DNA of 64,000 nt from Lewinellaceae bacterium (GTDB lineage Bacteria; Bacteroidota; Bacteroidia; Chitinophagales; Saprospiraceae): positions 496,001 to 560,000 of the forward strand of contig JACJYQ010000003.1 in NCBI GenBank assembly GCA_020636025.1. Direction: 5' to 3'. A program made the translations under genes and the position numbers. Of this stretch, positions 33,920-42,553 are shown piece by piece; positions within the stretch are counted from its first letter, which is position 1; each line of letters opens with the position of its first letter. The notes under the pieces are model-generated. The model made no database searches, had not been told where the DNA came from, and worked only from the letters and a program-made list of their open reading frames with translations.

Positions 33920-34142
33920 CAATTTAATATCCTGCTGTTGTTGAAATTTCTGTCCCTTCCTGCCCTTTGAAAAATTTGCTGTTTGTCACATTGTTTTTTT
34001 TCATATTGAATTTTTTAGAGAATAACCTCAGGAAACTGTCCATTTTTTGCATGGACAACATTCCCACCTTTACATCCGGAAACAGCACACTATCCAGAAA
34101 AGTCCAGGGCCGCCATTTCTTTTAAAAAGGAGCAGAAATAGG

Positions 34143-34194
34143 ACCGGTCATTACTGGGGTTTTTACCGGTCAGCTCCCAATAACTGGGAGTTGA
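34143..34194 (+). promoter_or_regulatory. Two adjacent palindromes upstream of the delta-60 genes
   Basis: GACCGGT...ACCGGTC (ends at 34172) and CTCCCA-ATAA-CTGGGAG immediately follow one another, in the leader of the gene at 34253. They could be RNA hairpins in the 5' leader or operator sites. Confidence 0.4.
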
Positions 34195-34252
34195 CCAATA
34201 TTAAATTTTGAAATTTAACTCCAACGTATTTCATCACCAATATTTTGCAACA

Positions 34253-35860
34253 ATGGACAAGTATTTATTGAACAACATTCTTAGTGCCGGACTGATGGTA
34301 TTTTGCTTTCACATTTCCTTTCTCGCGCAAACACAAAGTATTCAAGCGGATCCCACTTTCGATGTTGATGGGATTGTAGCATTGGATTACTTGCCGGATT
34401 TTGTTCCCAATAAACAAATTATTCAATCTGATGGAAAAATCCTTATCGCAGGCTATGGGCTAAATGACCTGAATTTTTTTGATGGTATGTTGTATCGATT
34501 GAATGTTGATGGCTCCCTGGATGTCGGGTTTGGTGTTTCAGGTTTTGTCAGGGTAGATATTGACGGAACACATGATAATATAGTGGGAATCGCTGAGCTT
34601 TCCGATCACAAAATAATAGTAGTTGTAGAAAGCAACCATAGAACAATTTTATTGCGACTGCTTCCCAACGGTGACTTTGATCCGGATTTTGGAAATGATG
34701 GTTTGATTCTGGGGGTTTCTACCAGCGATGAGATTTCTTCCTCAATGGTATTACAGGCAGATCAAAAAGTGCTTGTAACAAGCTCTCAATTAATTTCCGG
34801 GAAACATCGTGGGGTGGTAAGGCGATACAACACAGACGGCTCACTGGATACTTCATTTGGCACCAATGGTAAGGTAATACTGGTTATAGATCCTTCGAAA
34901 AATTTTGAGTTGAACACTTGTGTTCTTCAGCCAGACGGAAAATTGCTTTTTACCGGTTTGTATGGAACCGTTGCCAACTCAGGTTTTCCGGTTGTGCGCT
35001 TAAATGCAGATGGTAGCTATGATGATACTTTCAGCAGCGATGGAATATACGTCTATGATTCAAACAACCCAAACTACCCTGCAGAAGCATATTGCCTGTT
35101 GGTAGACAATAATACCGGCAATATTTATGTAGGAGGCGCTTCAAGCCAGGGAGCTGAGCAAATGATGACCATTTTAGGTTTGAAACCCAATGGTACTGTC
35201 AATTTTACTTTTGGATCTTTTGGGCTTGCACAGATGGGCTTTGGTACCTATGCACAATTAAGAAAACTGACTTTTCAACAGGATGGAAAGTTGCTTGCCG
35301 GAGGCTTTGCCTATATTAATGGGAGTCAAACGGCGCTTGCATATGCCCGGTTTAATTCGAATGGATCCGTAGACAATTCATTTGGCACTTTGGGTAAATA
35401 TGGCACTTTACTAAACATTCCGTATGAGGTTCAGGTGGTAAATGATATAAACATGACCTGGGATGGGCGTCTGGTAGCATTAGCCTGGTTAAACAAGTAT
35501 ATTAATCTGGGTGCACCTAATAATCCAGCCACCTGTTACGTGCTAAGGTATATTTTGGATATCACTTCAAAGGTGTCAACTCCCAGTCAGGTGTTTCTCA
35601 GCCCCGGATTGTTTCCGAACCCTGTTGCAGCAGGAGAAGTGCTGTCAATATCCTATTCACTGGAAAACGAAACCGATGTTTTCATTTGTCTATTCGACAT
35701 CAATGGCAGACAGCTGAGTGTTTTGCAATCTTCTTCGAGTAAATCTGCAGGTAACCATATCGACAAAGTACGTTTGCCCGAATACCTGCCTAAGGGGCAC
35801 TACTTCATACTACTCTCGTCAGATAAAGGAGAAAAGGTCCTTAAATTCCAGATGCATTGA
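34253..35860 (+). CDS. Delta-60-repeat secreted protein with T9SS tail (first of pair)
   Basis: The 535-residue protein has a signal peptide ending FLAQTQ and about seven beta-propeller-like delta-60 repeats (recurring DGSLDxxFG and DGKILIAG phrases). The final ~85 residues are a T9SS type-A domain (LFPNPVAAGEVL ... LPKGHYFILL). The start at ATG 34253 is chosen over an in-frame TTG at 34208. It is probably secreted; delta-60 proteins are uncharacterised beyond their repeat fold. The gene 71 bases downstream encodes a paralogue, so they likely form an operon. Confidence 0.85.
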   Translation: MDKYLLNNILSAGLMVFCFHISFLAQTQSIQADPTFDVDGIVALDYLPDFVPNKQIIQSDGKILIAGYGLNDLNFFDGMLYRLNVDGSLDVGFGVSGFVRVDIDGTHDNIVGIAELSDHKIIVVVESNHRTILLRLLPNGDFDPDFGNDGLILGVSTSDEISSSMVLQADQKVLVTSSQLISGKHRGVVRRYNTDGSLDTSFGTNGKVILVIDPSKNFELNTCVLQPDGKLLFTGLYGTVANSGFPVVRLNADGSYDDTFSSDGIYVYDSNNPNYPAEAYCLLVDNNTGNIYVGGASSQGAEQMMTILGLKPNGTVNFTFGSFGLAQMGFGTYAQLRKLTFQQDGKLLAGGFAYINGSQTALAYARFNSNGSVDNSFGTLGKYGTLLNIPYEVQVVNDINMTWDGRLVALAWLNKYINLGAPNNPATCYVLRYILDITSKVSTPSQVFLSPGLFPNPVAAGEVLSISYSLENETDVFICLFDINGRQLSVLQSSSSKSAGNHIDKVRLPEYLPKGHYFILLSSDKGEKVLKFQMH

Positions 35861-35930
35861 TCAAAGCACCAGTATCCTTTCCAAAAAACTTTGCAATCTG
35901 AACTTTTTAAAACCTATCAATTCTTATATC

Positions 35931-37526
35931 ATGAATAATAATGTACTCTTCCTCCTGATCTTTTTGTTCCCACATTTTATACAGGCGCAAACAGGAGCCG
36001 GCACCCTGGATCAAACCTTTAATAACAATGGAATTGTAATCCAGAATATCAATTTTGCCAATTCACAATTTGACCATATCAAGGTATTGGATGATGGAAA
36101 AATTCTGGCGTTGGGTACCACCATCTCTACTTCTGGCACGCCCGGAGCGATTTTAATACGATACAACCCTGACGGCTCAATCGATCCAACCTTTGCTTTA
36201 AATGGTGTTTATGATAGCAGAAATTCTTCACTGAGCTATGCTGTTCGACCTACAGATTTCCTTGTACTCAATGATGGCAAAATCCTGATAATTATGGATG
36301 TCGCCTGGTCGAATAATATTGCTTTCTTTCGACTACTTCCAAATGGCAAACACGACCCTTCGTATGGCGCATACGGTAAATTGATTGTGCCGATTCCACT
36401 GTATTCTCCTTATCCTGAACGGTTCAGATTGCTGAATGACGGTAAACTTGTGCTGGCTGGAACCTATACGGACCTAAGTCTTGGTGGAATTGGTGCAGGC
36501 TTCTTCAGCAGAATTTTGCCTGATGGAACCCTTGACTCTCTTTTTGGGGTAAACGGAATTGTCAAGATCCAGACTCCATTAAACAATCAGAATTTTACTT
36601 TAAATGACATGATTATACAGGAAGATGGCAAAATGGTCTTTACAGGCAATTTGGCCATTTCTTCCAATTATGATGAGTGGTATATAGGCAGACTATTGGA
36701 AGATGGAACCTATGATAACAGTTTCGGTGGTGACGGGTTGATCAATATGGACCTTGGAAATAATTTTGAAAGCCCTTTGAAAGTGAAGCAACTGCAAAGT
36801 GGTAACCTATTGATAGCTGGATATGCAAGCAAGTTGCCGGGATATCATTTTACCATGCTACAATTTTTCCCCGATGGAACACTCAATAGTTTCTTTGGGT
36901 TAGGCGGTAAATCACAGGTCTCTTTTAATTGCTGTTACTCAGCAATTTATGATGTGGCAGAACAACCAGACGGAAAATTGATTGCCTGTGGGTACTCTTC
37001 CGATGATAATGATAAACTGTTTTTCTCCATAGCACGCTTTAGACCAAATGGAATAATTGATCAGACCTTTGGAGATGCAGGGAAGGTGCCTTTGGAAATT
37101 GAAAAGGATTCCAGTCAGATTGCCCATTCAGTTGCTTTACAGCAAGATGGCAAAATTCTGGTTGCAGGGGCTTTGCTGGACGGCCTGACGGCAACTTCAG
37201 CTGTTTTGGTAAGACTTAACGCAAGTGGAGTATCTGCTACAAGCAATATACCCCGCCTTGATGAACCAACGATTAGTGTATCACCAAATCCATTTCTTGG
37301 GAACACGATCACCATTTCTTATGGGTTATATGAAGATGGAAAAATATCCATTCACATTTATGATTTATTTGGAAGGAAATTATCCACTCCTATTGTGAAT
37401 GCATGGCGATCTGGTGGAGAGCAAAAAGATGAATTTGAATTTCCTCAGAATCTTCCGACCGGACAATACCTGATCAGGGTAGAGTCGGAGCACGGAGCAC
37501 AAACGATAAAGGTCATAAAGTCATAA
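35931..37526 (+). CDS. Delta-60-repeat secreted protein with T9SS tail (second of pair)
   Basis: The 531-residue protein has a signal peptide (MNNNVLFLLIFLFPHFIQA) and multiple delta-60 repeats (YNPDGSIDPTFALNGV, LPDGTLDSLFGVNGIV, RPNGIIDQTFGDAGKV). The type-A sorting domain begins near ISVSPNPFLGN. It is a diverged tandem paralogue of 34253-35860. The frame is open to 35718 inside the previous gene, but only ATG 35931 gives a signal peptide. The gap to the convergent ABC transporter is 49 bases with no clear terminator. Confidence 0.85.
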   Translation: MNNNVLFLLIFLFPHFIQAQTGAGTLDQTFNNNGIVIQNINFANSQFDHIKVLDDGKILALGTTISTSGTPGAILIRYNPDGSIDPTFALNGVYDSRNSSLSYAVRPTDFLVLNDGKILIIMDVAWSNNIAFFRLLPNGKHDPSYGAYGKLIVPIPLYSPYPERFRLLNDGKLVLAGTYTDLSLGGIGAGFFSRILPDGTLDSLFGVNGIVKIQTPLNNQNFTLNDMIIQEDGKMVFTGNLAISSNYDEWYIGRLLEDGTYDNSFGGDGLINMDLGNNFESPLKVKQLQSGNLLIAGYASKLPGYHFTMLQFFPDGTLNSFFGLGGKSQVSFNCCYSAIYDVAEQPDGKLIACGYSSDDNDKLFFSIARFRPNGIIDQTFGDAGKVPLEIEKDSSQIAHSVALQQDGKILVAGALLDGLTATSAVLVRLNASGVSATSNIPRLDEPTISVSPNPFLGNTITISYGLYEDGKISIHIYDLFGRKLSTPIVNAWRSGGEQKDEFEFPQNLPTGQYLIRVESEHGAQTIKVIKS

Positions 37527-37575
37527 GCACCTCTTAGGGTCAGCGGTTTCAATAAATATTTTTTCAGGTTGCAGG

Positions 37576-39453
37576 CTAGAGATACCCTTTCGCCTGCAAT
37601 CTGAATAATTCAGCATACTTACCCTCCTGTGCAAGCAGCTCTTCGTGCGTGCCCAGCTCCTGCATCTCTCCATTTTCAAGAAACAGAATTCGGTCGGCCA
37701 TGCGCACAGTAGAAAAACGGTGTGAAATGAGCACGGCAGCTTTACCTTTCATCAATTCGGCAAAGCGCACAAATACTTCGTGCTCGGCGCGGGCATCGAG
37801 CGCTGCGGTTGGCTCATCCAGAATAACCAGCTGCGCTTCGCGCATATAGGCGCGGGCCAGGGCCACTTTCTGCCATTGTCCGCCACTGAGGTCAACACCG
37901 CCGGAGAAGCGCTTGCCAAGCATTTGGTCGTATTTGTTTGGAAGTGGCTCAATGACCGTATCTGCCAGGCTTTTTTGCGCCGATTCGACAATTTGTTCCT
38001 TGTTTTTTTCTTCCACGATATTACCAATGGCAATGTTTTCTCCTGCGGTAAACATAAAGCGCACGTAGTCCTGAAAGATGATGCCTATTTCGCGTCTAAG
38101 ATCATCGGGGTCGTAATCGCACAGGTCGACGCCGTCGAGTAGAATTCGTCCCTCGCTGGGTTCGTAGAGGTGAGCTAGGAGTTTTACCAGCGTGGTTTTA
38201 CCGGCGCCGTTCTCGCCTACCAGGGCCAGCTTCTCTCCAGGGTGAAGGGTGAAGTTCAGATGCCGCAGCGCCCATATATCCGTCTCCGGGTACCGGAATC
38301 CCACGTTTTCAAAGCGAAAACCTTCCTTCATGGGTCGCGGTACCTGTTTTCTGCTGGAATGATTTTCAGACATGGGTTTCAGTTCCAAAAAATCAAACAG
38401 ATCCTGTAGATAAAGAGAGGTTTCAGCAATTCTGGAGAAACGATTTACTATACCCTGAAGCAGTCCCTGGAGTCGGGAAAAGGAGCCTGCGAGAAAAGTG
38501 AGGGTACCAATGGTGATTTGCCCAAGAATGGTTTGGCCGATCACAAAAACGTAGGCAACATAATAGGATGCCGTACCAAGTGCCGAAAACAGAGCTCCCC
38601 AGGAAGCGCGTCTTAGTGCCAGCTTTTGATTAACCAGAAAATAGCGGGTTGAAATGGTCTTGAAGCGATCAGCAATAAAATTTTCCAACCCGAATATCTT
38701 GATCTCCTTGGCGGTTTCGTTGCTCGCGCCTATGTATCGCAGGTAATCGATTTCCCGTCGTTCGGGCGTCCAGGATCGGGACAGGGAGTAGGACTCCTGG
38801 TTAAATTTTGTTTCTCCAATGAAAGCCGGAATAACTGCAACCACAAGAATGACGAGCAGCCATGGGTTAAACACCGCCAATCCGCCGGAAAGAAATACCA
38901 CGGTCAGTAAATCCTGGCCTTGCGACAGTACCATGCTCATGAGTGCGGTACGGCCGGCTGTCTGGGTGCGGGCGCGTTCGAGCTTGTCGTAAAAAGTGGC
39001 GTCTTCGAATTGAAATAAATCGAGTGTGGCGGCGTGGCGTATGATCCGCACTGAGGAATCATTGTTTACCAGATCACCCAGCAGGCTGTCGGTGAGGGTA
39101 ATGGCCCGGCCGATCAGGCTGTTAAAAATAGCCAGCCCTCCTTCGAGGATTACCCAAAACCAGAGAGAACCCGGAAGTCCCAGGACTGCACCATCTGCGG
39201 TACCTGCTTTGGCAAATTGCACTACATCATCTACAATTTCCTTTCCCACGTACAGCATGCTCAATGGAATGGCTGCCTGAACCAATCGAAGCAATATGTT
39301 CCAAAGGGTGAGTTTTGGGCTAACGGCCCATATCATGCGGAAAAAACGCGGCACATTGCGGAGTGATTGAAATTGCTCTGTGAATGCCCTTTTTTTCTTA
39401 GAGTTGTTCCGGGTGCGGAATCTTTCGTTTTGTGGAATGCCTGGAATTGCCAA
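37576..39453 (-). CDS. ABC exporter, fused permease and ATPase
   Basis: The 625-residue half-transporter has about six transmembrane helices over residues 40-330, then the nucleotide-binding domain: Walker A GENGAGKTTL (413-422), signature LSGGQ (522-526), Walker B LVILDE (542-547) and the H-loop region AVLISHRFSTV. It would homodimerise to export lipids, peptides or drugs. The annotated start is a TTG at 39453; no ATG gives a complete first transmembrane segment. It lies within the T9SS-rich zone, but no peptide-maturation domain is present. Confidence 0.9.
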   Translation of the reverse strand: MAIPGIPQNERFRTRNNSKKKRAFTEQFQSLRNVPRFFRMIWAVSPKLTLWNILLRLVQAAIPLSMLYVGKEIVDDVVQFAKAGTADGAVLGLPGSLWFWVILEGGLAIFNSLIGRAITLTDSLLGDLVNNDSSVRIIRHAATLDLFQFEDATFYDKLERARTQTAGRTALMSMVLSQGQDLLTVVFLSGGLAVFNPWLLVILVVAVIPAFIGETKFNQESYSLSRSWTPERREIDYLRYIGASNETAKEIKIFGLENFIADRFKTISTRYFLVNQKLALRRASWGALFSALGTASYYVAYVFVIGQTILGQITIGTLTFLAGSFSRLQGLLQGIVNRFSRIAETSLYLQDLFDFLELKPMSENHSSRKQVPRPMKEGFRFENVGFRYPETDIWALRHLNFTLHPGEKLALVGENGAGKTTLVKLLAHLYEPSEGRILLDGVDLCDYDPDDLRREIGIIFQDYVRFMFTAGENIAIGNIVEEKNKEQIVESAQKSLADTVIEPLPNKYDQMLGKRFSGGVDLSGGQWQKVALARAYMREAQLVILDEPTAALDARAEHEVFVRFAELMKGKAAVLISHRFSTVRMADRILFLENGEMQELGTHEELLAQEGKYAELFRLQAKGYL

Positions 39454-39576
39454 GTTTTATAAGCTTTAGGGGTACAAACTTAATACAGTCGAAAAAGTTT
39501 CCGGTGTGGCTCATTTATTCCAAACAATGTTGGTCTTATTTCAATAATCAAATCGGCAGAATATCGTTTCATATTC

Positions 39577-40245
39577 ATGCCCGTTCAAACAAATGTAAAC
39601 AAAACCCTTAGCTGGCTCGGAACCTTTATCTGGGTTTTAGCCATTGCCTTTTTCAGTTTTCTGATGGCGCGCATCGTATGGCCTTACCGCTCGGGCCGGC
39701 TCGATATTGAATTTCTGCTGACCAAGCAACACATCATTCACCTGTTGCATTACCGGGTGGCTTTTTACCTGCATATTTTCCCGGCCTTATTGGTCTTGGT
39801 TGCGGGTATCACCCAGTTTTCCGATCAGATATTGCAAAAGCTACCCTCCCTGCATCGCTGGGTCGGCAAAGTGTATGTATGGTCCATCCTTTTTGTATGT
39901 GGGCCTGCCGGATTTGTGATGGCCTGGTACTCCAACGGCGGCTGGGTGGCGCGATCCTCATTTCTTACCCTGAGTGTGCTTTGGTGGATATGCACCTGGC
40001 AGGCCTGGCAGTCCATCAGAAAAGGAAAAATACGAAGGCACCGGGAGTGGATGTTTCGCAGTTACGCGCTTACGTTTTCTGCCGTTACCCTGCGTTTGAT
40101 GCAATTCATTTTTACCACGCAATCCGGGATGGACAGTGATACAGCCTATCGTTTGGTAGCCTGGCCGAGTTGGGTGATAAATTTATTGGTGGCCGAGTGG
40201 TTGCTTATGGTGTTGAAGTCTCGGTATTCAGCGGTAACTGATTAG
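39577..40245 (+). CDS. DUF2306 membrane protein
   Basis: The 222-residue protein has about seven hydrophobic helices. It matches the DUF2306 family through HYRVAFYLHIFPALLVLVAG, FSDQILQKLPSLHRWVGKVY and RHREWMFRSYALTFSAVTLR. The conserved histidines suggest haem or metal binding, but function is unknown. It is divergent from the ABC exporter across 123 bases without a clear promoter box. Confidence 0.85.
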   Translation: MPVQTNVNKTLSWLGTFIWVLAIAFFSFLMARIVWPYRSGRLDIEFLLTKQHIIHLLHYRVAFYLHIFPALLVLVAGITQFSDQILQKLPSLHRWVGKVYVWSILFVCGPAGFVMAWYSNGGWVARSSFLTLSVLWWICTWQAWQSIRKGKIRRHREWMFRSYALTFSAVTLRLMQFIFTTQSGMDSDTAYRLVAWPSWVINLLVAEWLLMVLKSRYSAVTD

Positions 40246-40379
40246 CCACTCGCCGCGCCTGGTGTTTCCGCAGGAGTACCTGGCGCAAACGGCAGGTACA
40301 GAAGCAACTTTGAATTGCAAAATAATATCGCCTGCTTCAATTATAACTAGCACATAAATCATAGCAAAGTAGTTCCGCT

Positions 40380-40440
40380 TTAATCAAGTCATTGAGCGTT
40401 GACGTTTGCTCGTGGTGCTCCTTCGGAAACACCACGAGCG
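40380..40440. repeat. Dispersed intergenic repeat, copy A
   Basis: This 61-base element matches 48530-48590 at about 53 positions, in the same orientation. It ends in a hairpin: GCTCGTGGTG pairs with CACCACGAGC around a CTTCGG loop. Weak similarity extends further upstream (TCGCCGC ... GTGTTTC). It lies 18 bases beyond the stop of the T9SS gene at 40459. Confidence 0.75.
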
Positions 40441-40458
40441 GCGGAAATAATTCTCAAA

Positions 40459-42408
40459 TTACCTGGTTATAACCAACCGAAGTGTATTCTGTTCCGTATT
40501 AGATCTGGTAGTCACGAAATATATACCACTGGCAAATTGCTTGCCTGTGAGGTCAATGTCAAACGCAGTAAGACCCAGCTCCAGATTTTGAATCATTACC
40601 GTTTGACCATATTGGTTGCTGACGCTTATTTGCGTTGCATCTGGCATGGTTGTCAGGTCAATAGTTACAAGGTCTTTAGCCGGGTTAGGATACAACCGTA
40701 GCGTAACACCTTTTTTGCCAGTTGAATTTGTTCCCTGGCGACCTGGTTCCGGCCTTCCACCCTCAAAGTGGCAATTTGTATTTCCGTTGTTGATGGCGTC
40801 GATTATGGCCTGAGCATTGGCAATCCAGGCATCAGCCTGATCAACAGGAATGTTGTTTCCGGATTGGGCTGTGACCTGATTAATGAAGGCATTTAGTTGG
40901 TTAATGGCAACATTGAATTGCCCGTTCTCATATTTTGTTCTCGCATTATTCAACTTGGTAGTCAAGGCATTTTTCAAGCCATTTGGAATGCCGCTGTTGT
41001 TTACTTCATTTATCATACCATCCAGGGCATCACAAACACTGAGCATGGCATCACAGGCATCGCCAATTCCATCCTGATCAAGGTCGGCCTGGTCGCTGTT
41101 GGCTACGCTTGGACAGTTGTCACACACATCATTAATGCCATCGATATCGTCGTCGGGGACTGTGACGTTGAAAAGGCAGGTCGAAACGTTACCACAATCA
41201 TCATGTAAAGTGTACTCGATCGTGTTGTCGCCAAGCCCGAGGTCATAAGCATAGCCCATAACCGCCAGTGTATCCGGGTCTGACAGATCATTTCCCGGGA
41301 AAGTACTGAAAGTACCAGAGAGTAACTGACTGTTTCCATTCAGGTCTTGCCATTCAGCATCAAAAGAAGCCAGGCGTGAGCAGGCATCGGACACCAGGAT
41401 GTCTGGCATGTCGTAACCGCTTTGACAATCAAAATTACTGGCATCAACGGTCACATTCTGTGGGCAGTCTGCCATTGGACCATTGGCATCCATTACCATA
41501 ATAATCTGTTGGTGAGAAAGAGGATTGGAAGGCCCGAAAGGCAGGCACCAGTCCAGCACCGTCCAGGTTCTGAGAATATTATAGGCACCGTCACAAAATG
41601 GAATTGGTTGATCATCATACACGGCTATGATCTCGCAGATATCGCTGGAAGGATAAATTGGCCACTCTTTTCCAAAATCATTAATATGTGGAACCCCTGC
41701 TGCTGCGGGATCTGTGGCTATGTTTTCACAGCTCACCGTGATGTCTGCCGGGAACACAACATCGGAAGGGTGTCTACTTTCGAAATAAATGTACTGGGTG
41801 CATGTGGAAATGTTTCCACTTGCATCCTCGGCAGTCCAGCGCCGGGTTACATACGCACTCAGGTCTCCATTCCCATTAAAGGAGCCGCCACAATCGAGGT
41901 CGTGGTATGTGTCGGTGTATGAGCGTGTATAAGTACCGCAATTCTCATCGACATCGGGGTATGCATTCAAAATATTCAGGTTATTTAGCAGGTAATCGGG
42001 GGTATAAGTTGTTACTCCGCAATTAAGGTGAATATCGGTACAGGTAAGACCTGGGGCCAATTTGTCTTTAATTTCCACTTCACCCCAGCAAGAATTACCG
42101 GTGTTCAGGTCTTGTACCCGATAATGTAGAATTTGATCAATATCGCTGACAGTGGCGACGTAATTCCCGACAGGAGGAACATATACACCATTGATCAAAA
42201 CCTGTACCTGAAAATTACCGCCGGGACAACCATTCCCTACCAGGAAATATTGGGGCAATAATTCGGCTTCGCAGTTTTCATCAAGGGAAACATTCACCAG
42301 ATTCTCGCAATTCATGATGCATTGGGCCGATGTGTTGTGGGAAAAAAGGAGAAAGCTCAGGAACAGGAATGGGCTGGCAAAATGAGTGAAGTGAAGATTC
42401 TTTTTCAT
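40459..42408 (-). CDS. Secreted protein with HYR-like, thrombospondin-3-like and FIMAH regions, T9SS tail
   Basis: The 649-residue protein has a signal peptide ending FSHNTSAQ and HYR/adhesin-like beta modules. Near residues 430-455 a thrombospondin type 3-like Ca-binding stretch occurs (DDDIDGINDVCDNCPSVANS). A helical FIMAH-like domain follows (LKNALTTKLNNARTKYENGQ). A type-A sorting domain (LRLYPNPAKDLVTIDL) ends the protein. The product is probably surface-anchored and binds Ca2+ for stability. Promoter-like TAACTTTG is seen on the minus strand at 42467-42474, about 60 bases upstream of the start. Confidence 0.85.
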   Translation of the reverse strand: MKKNLHFTHFASPFLFLSFLLFSHNTSAQCIMNCENLVNVSLDENCEAELLPQYFLVGNGCPGGNFQVQVLINGVYVPPVGNYVATVSDIDQILHYRVQDLNTGNSCWGEVEIKDKLAPGLTCTDIHLNCGVTTYTPDYLLNNLNILNAYPDVDENCGTYTRSYTDTYHDLDCGGSFNGNGDLSAYVTRRWTAEDASGNISTCTQYIYFESRHPSDVVFPADITVSCENIATDPAAAGVPHINDFGKEWPIYPSSDICEIIAVYDDQPIPFCDGAYNILRTWTVLDWCLPFGPSNPLSHQQIIMVMDANGPMADCPQNVTVDASNFDCQSGYDMPDILVSDACSRLASFDAEWQDLNGNSQLLSGTFSTFPGNDLSDPDTLAVMGYAYDLGLGDNTIEYTLHDDCGNVSTCLFNVTVPDDDIDGINDVCDNCPSVANSDQADLDQDGIGDACDAMLSVCDALDGMINEVNNSGIPNGLKNALTTKLNNARTKYENGQFNVAINQLNAFINQVTAQSGNNIPVDQADAWIANAQAIIDAINNGNTNCHFEGGRPEPGRQGTNSTGKKGVTLRLYPNPAKDLVTIDLTTMPDATQISVSNQYGQTVMIQNLELGLTAFDIDLTGKQFASGIYFVTTRSNTEQNTLRLVITR

Positions 42409-42466
42409 AAGATTGTTTCAATGTTTGGTTTTAAATGTCGTTAATACTGATCGGATACCCGATAAG

Positions 42467-42474
42467 CAAAGTTA
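42467..42474 (-). promoter_or_regulatory. Candidate -7 box for the FIMAH/T9SS gene
   Basis: TAACTTTG on the minus strand matches TAnnTTTG exactly. No TTG is found at the expected -33 distance. Confidence 0.35.
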
Positions 42475-42553
42475 ACTGAATTATGAAATTGGGGATTGGG
42501 CGGGTATTCAGTTTTAGGTATATTTCACTGCTTATTAATTGGATTATTATGAG

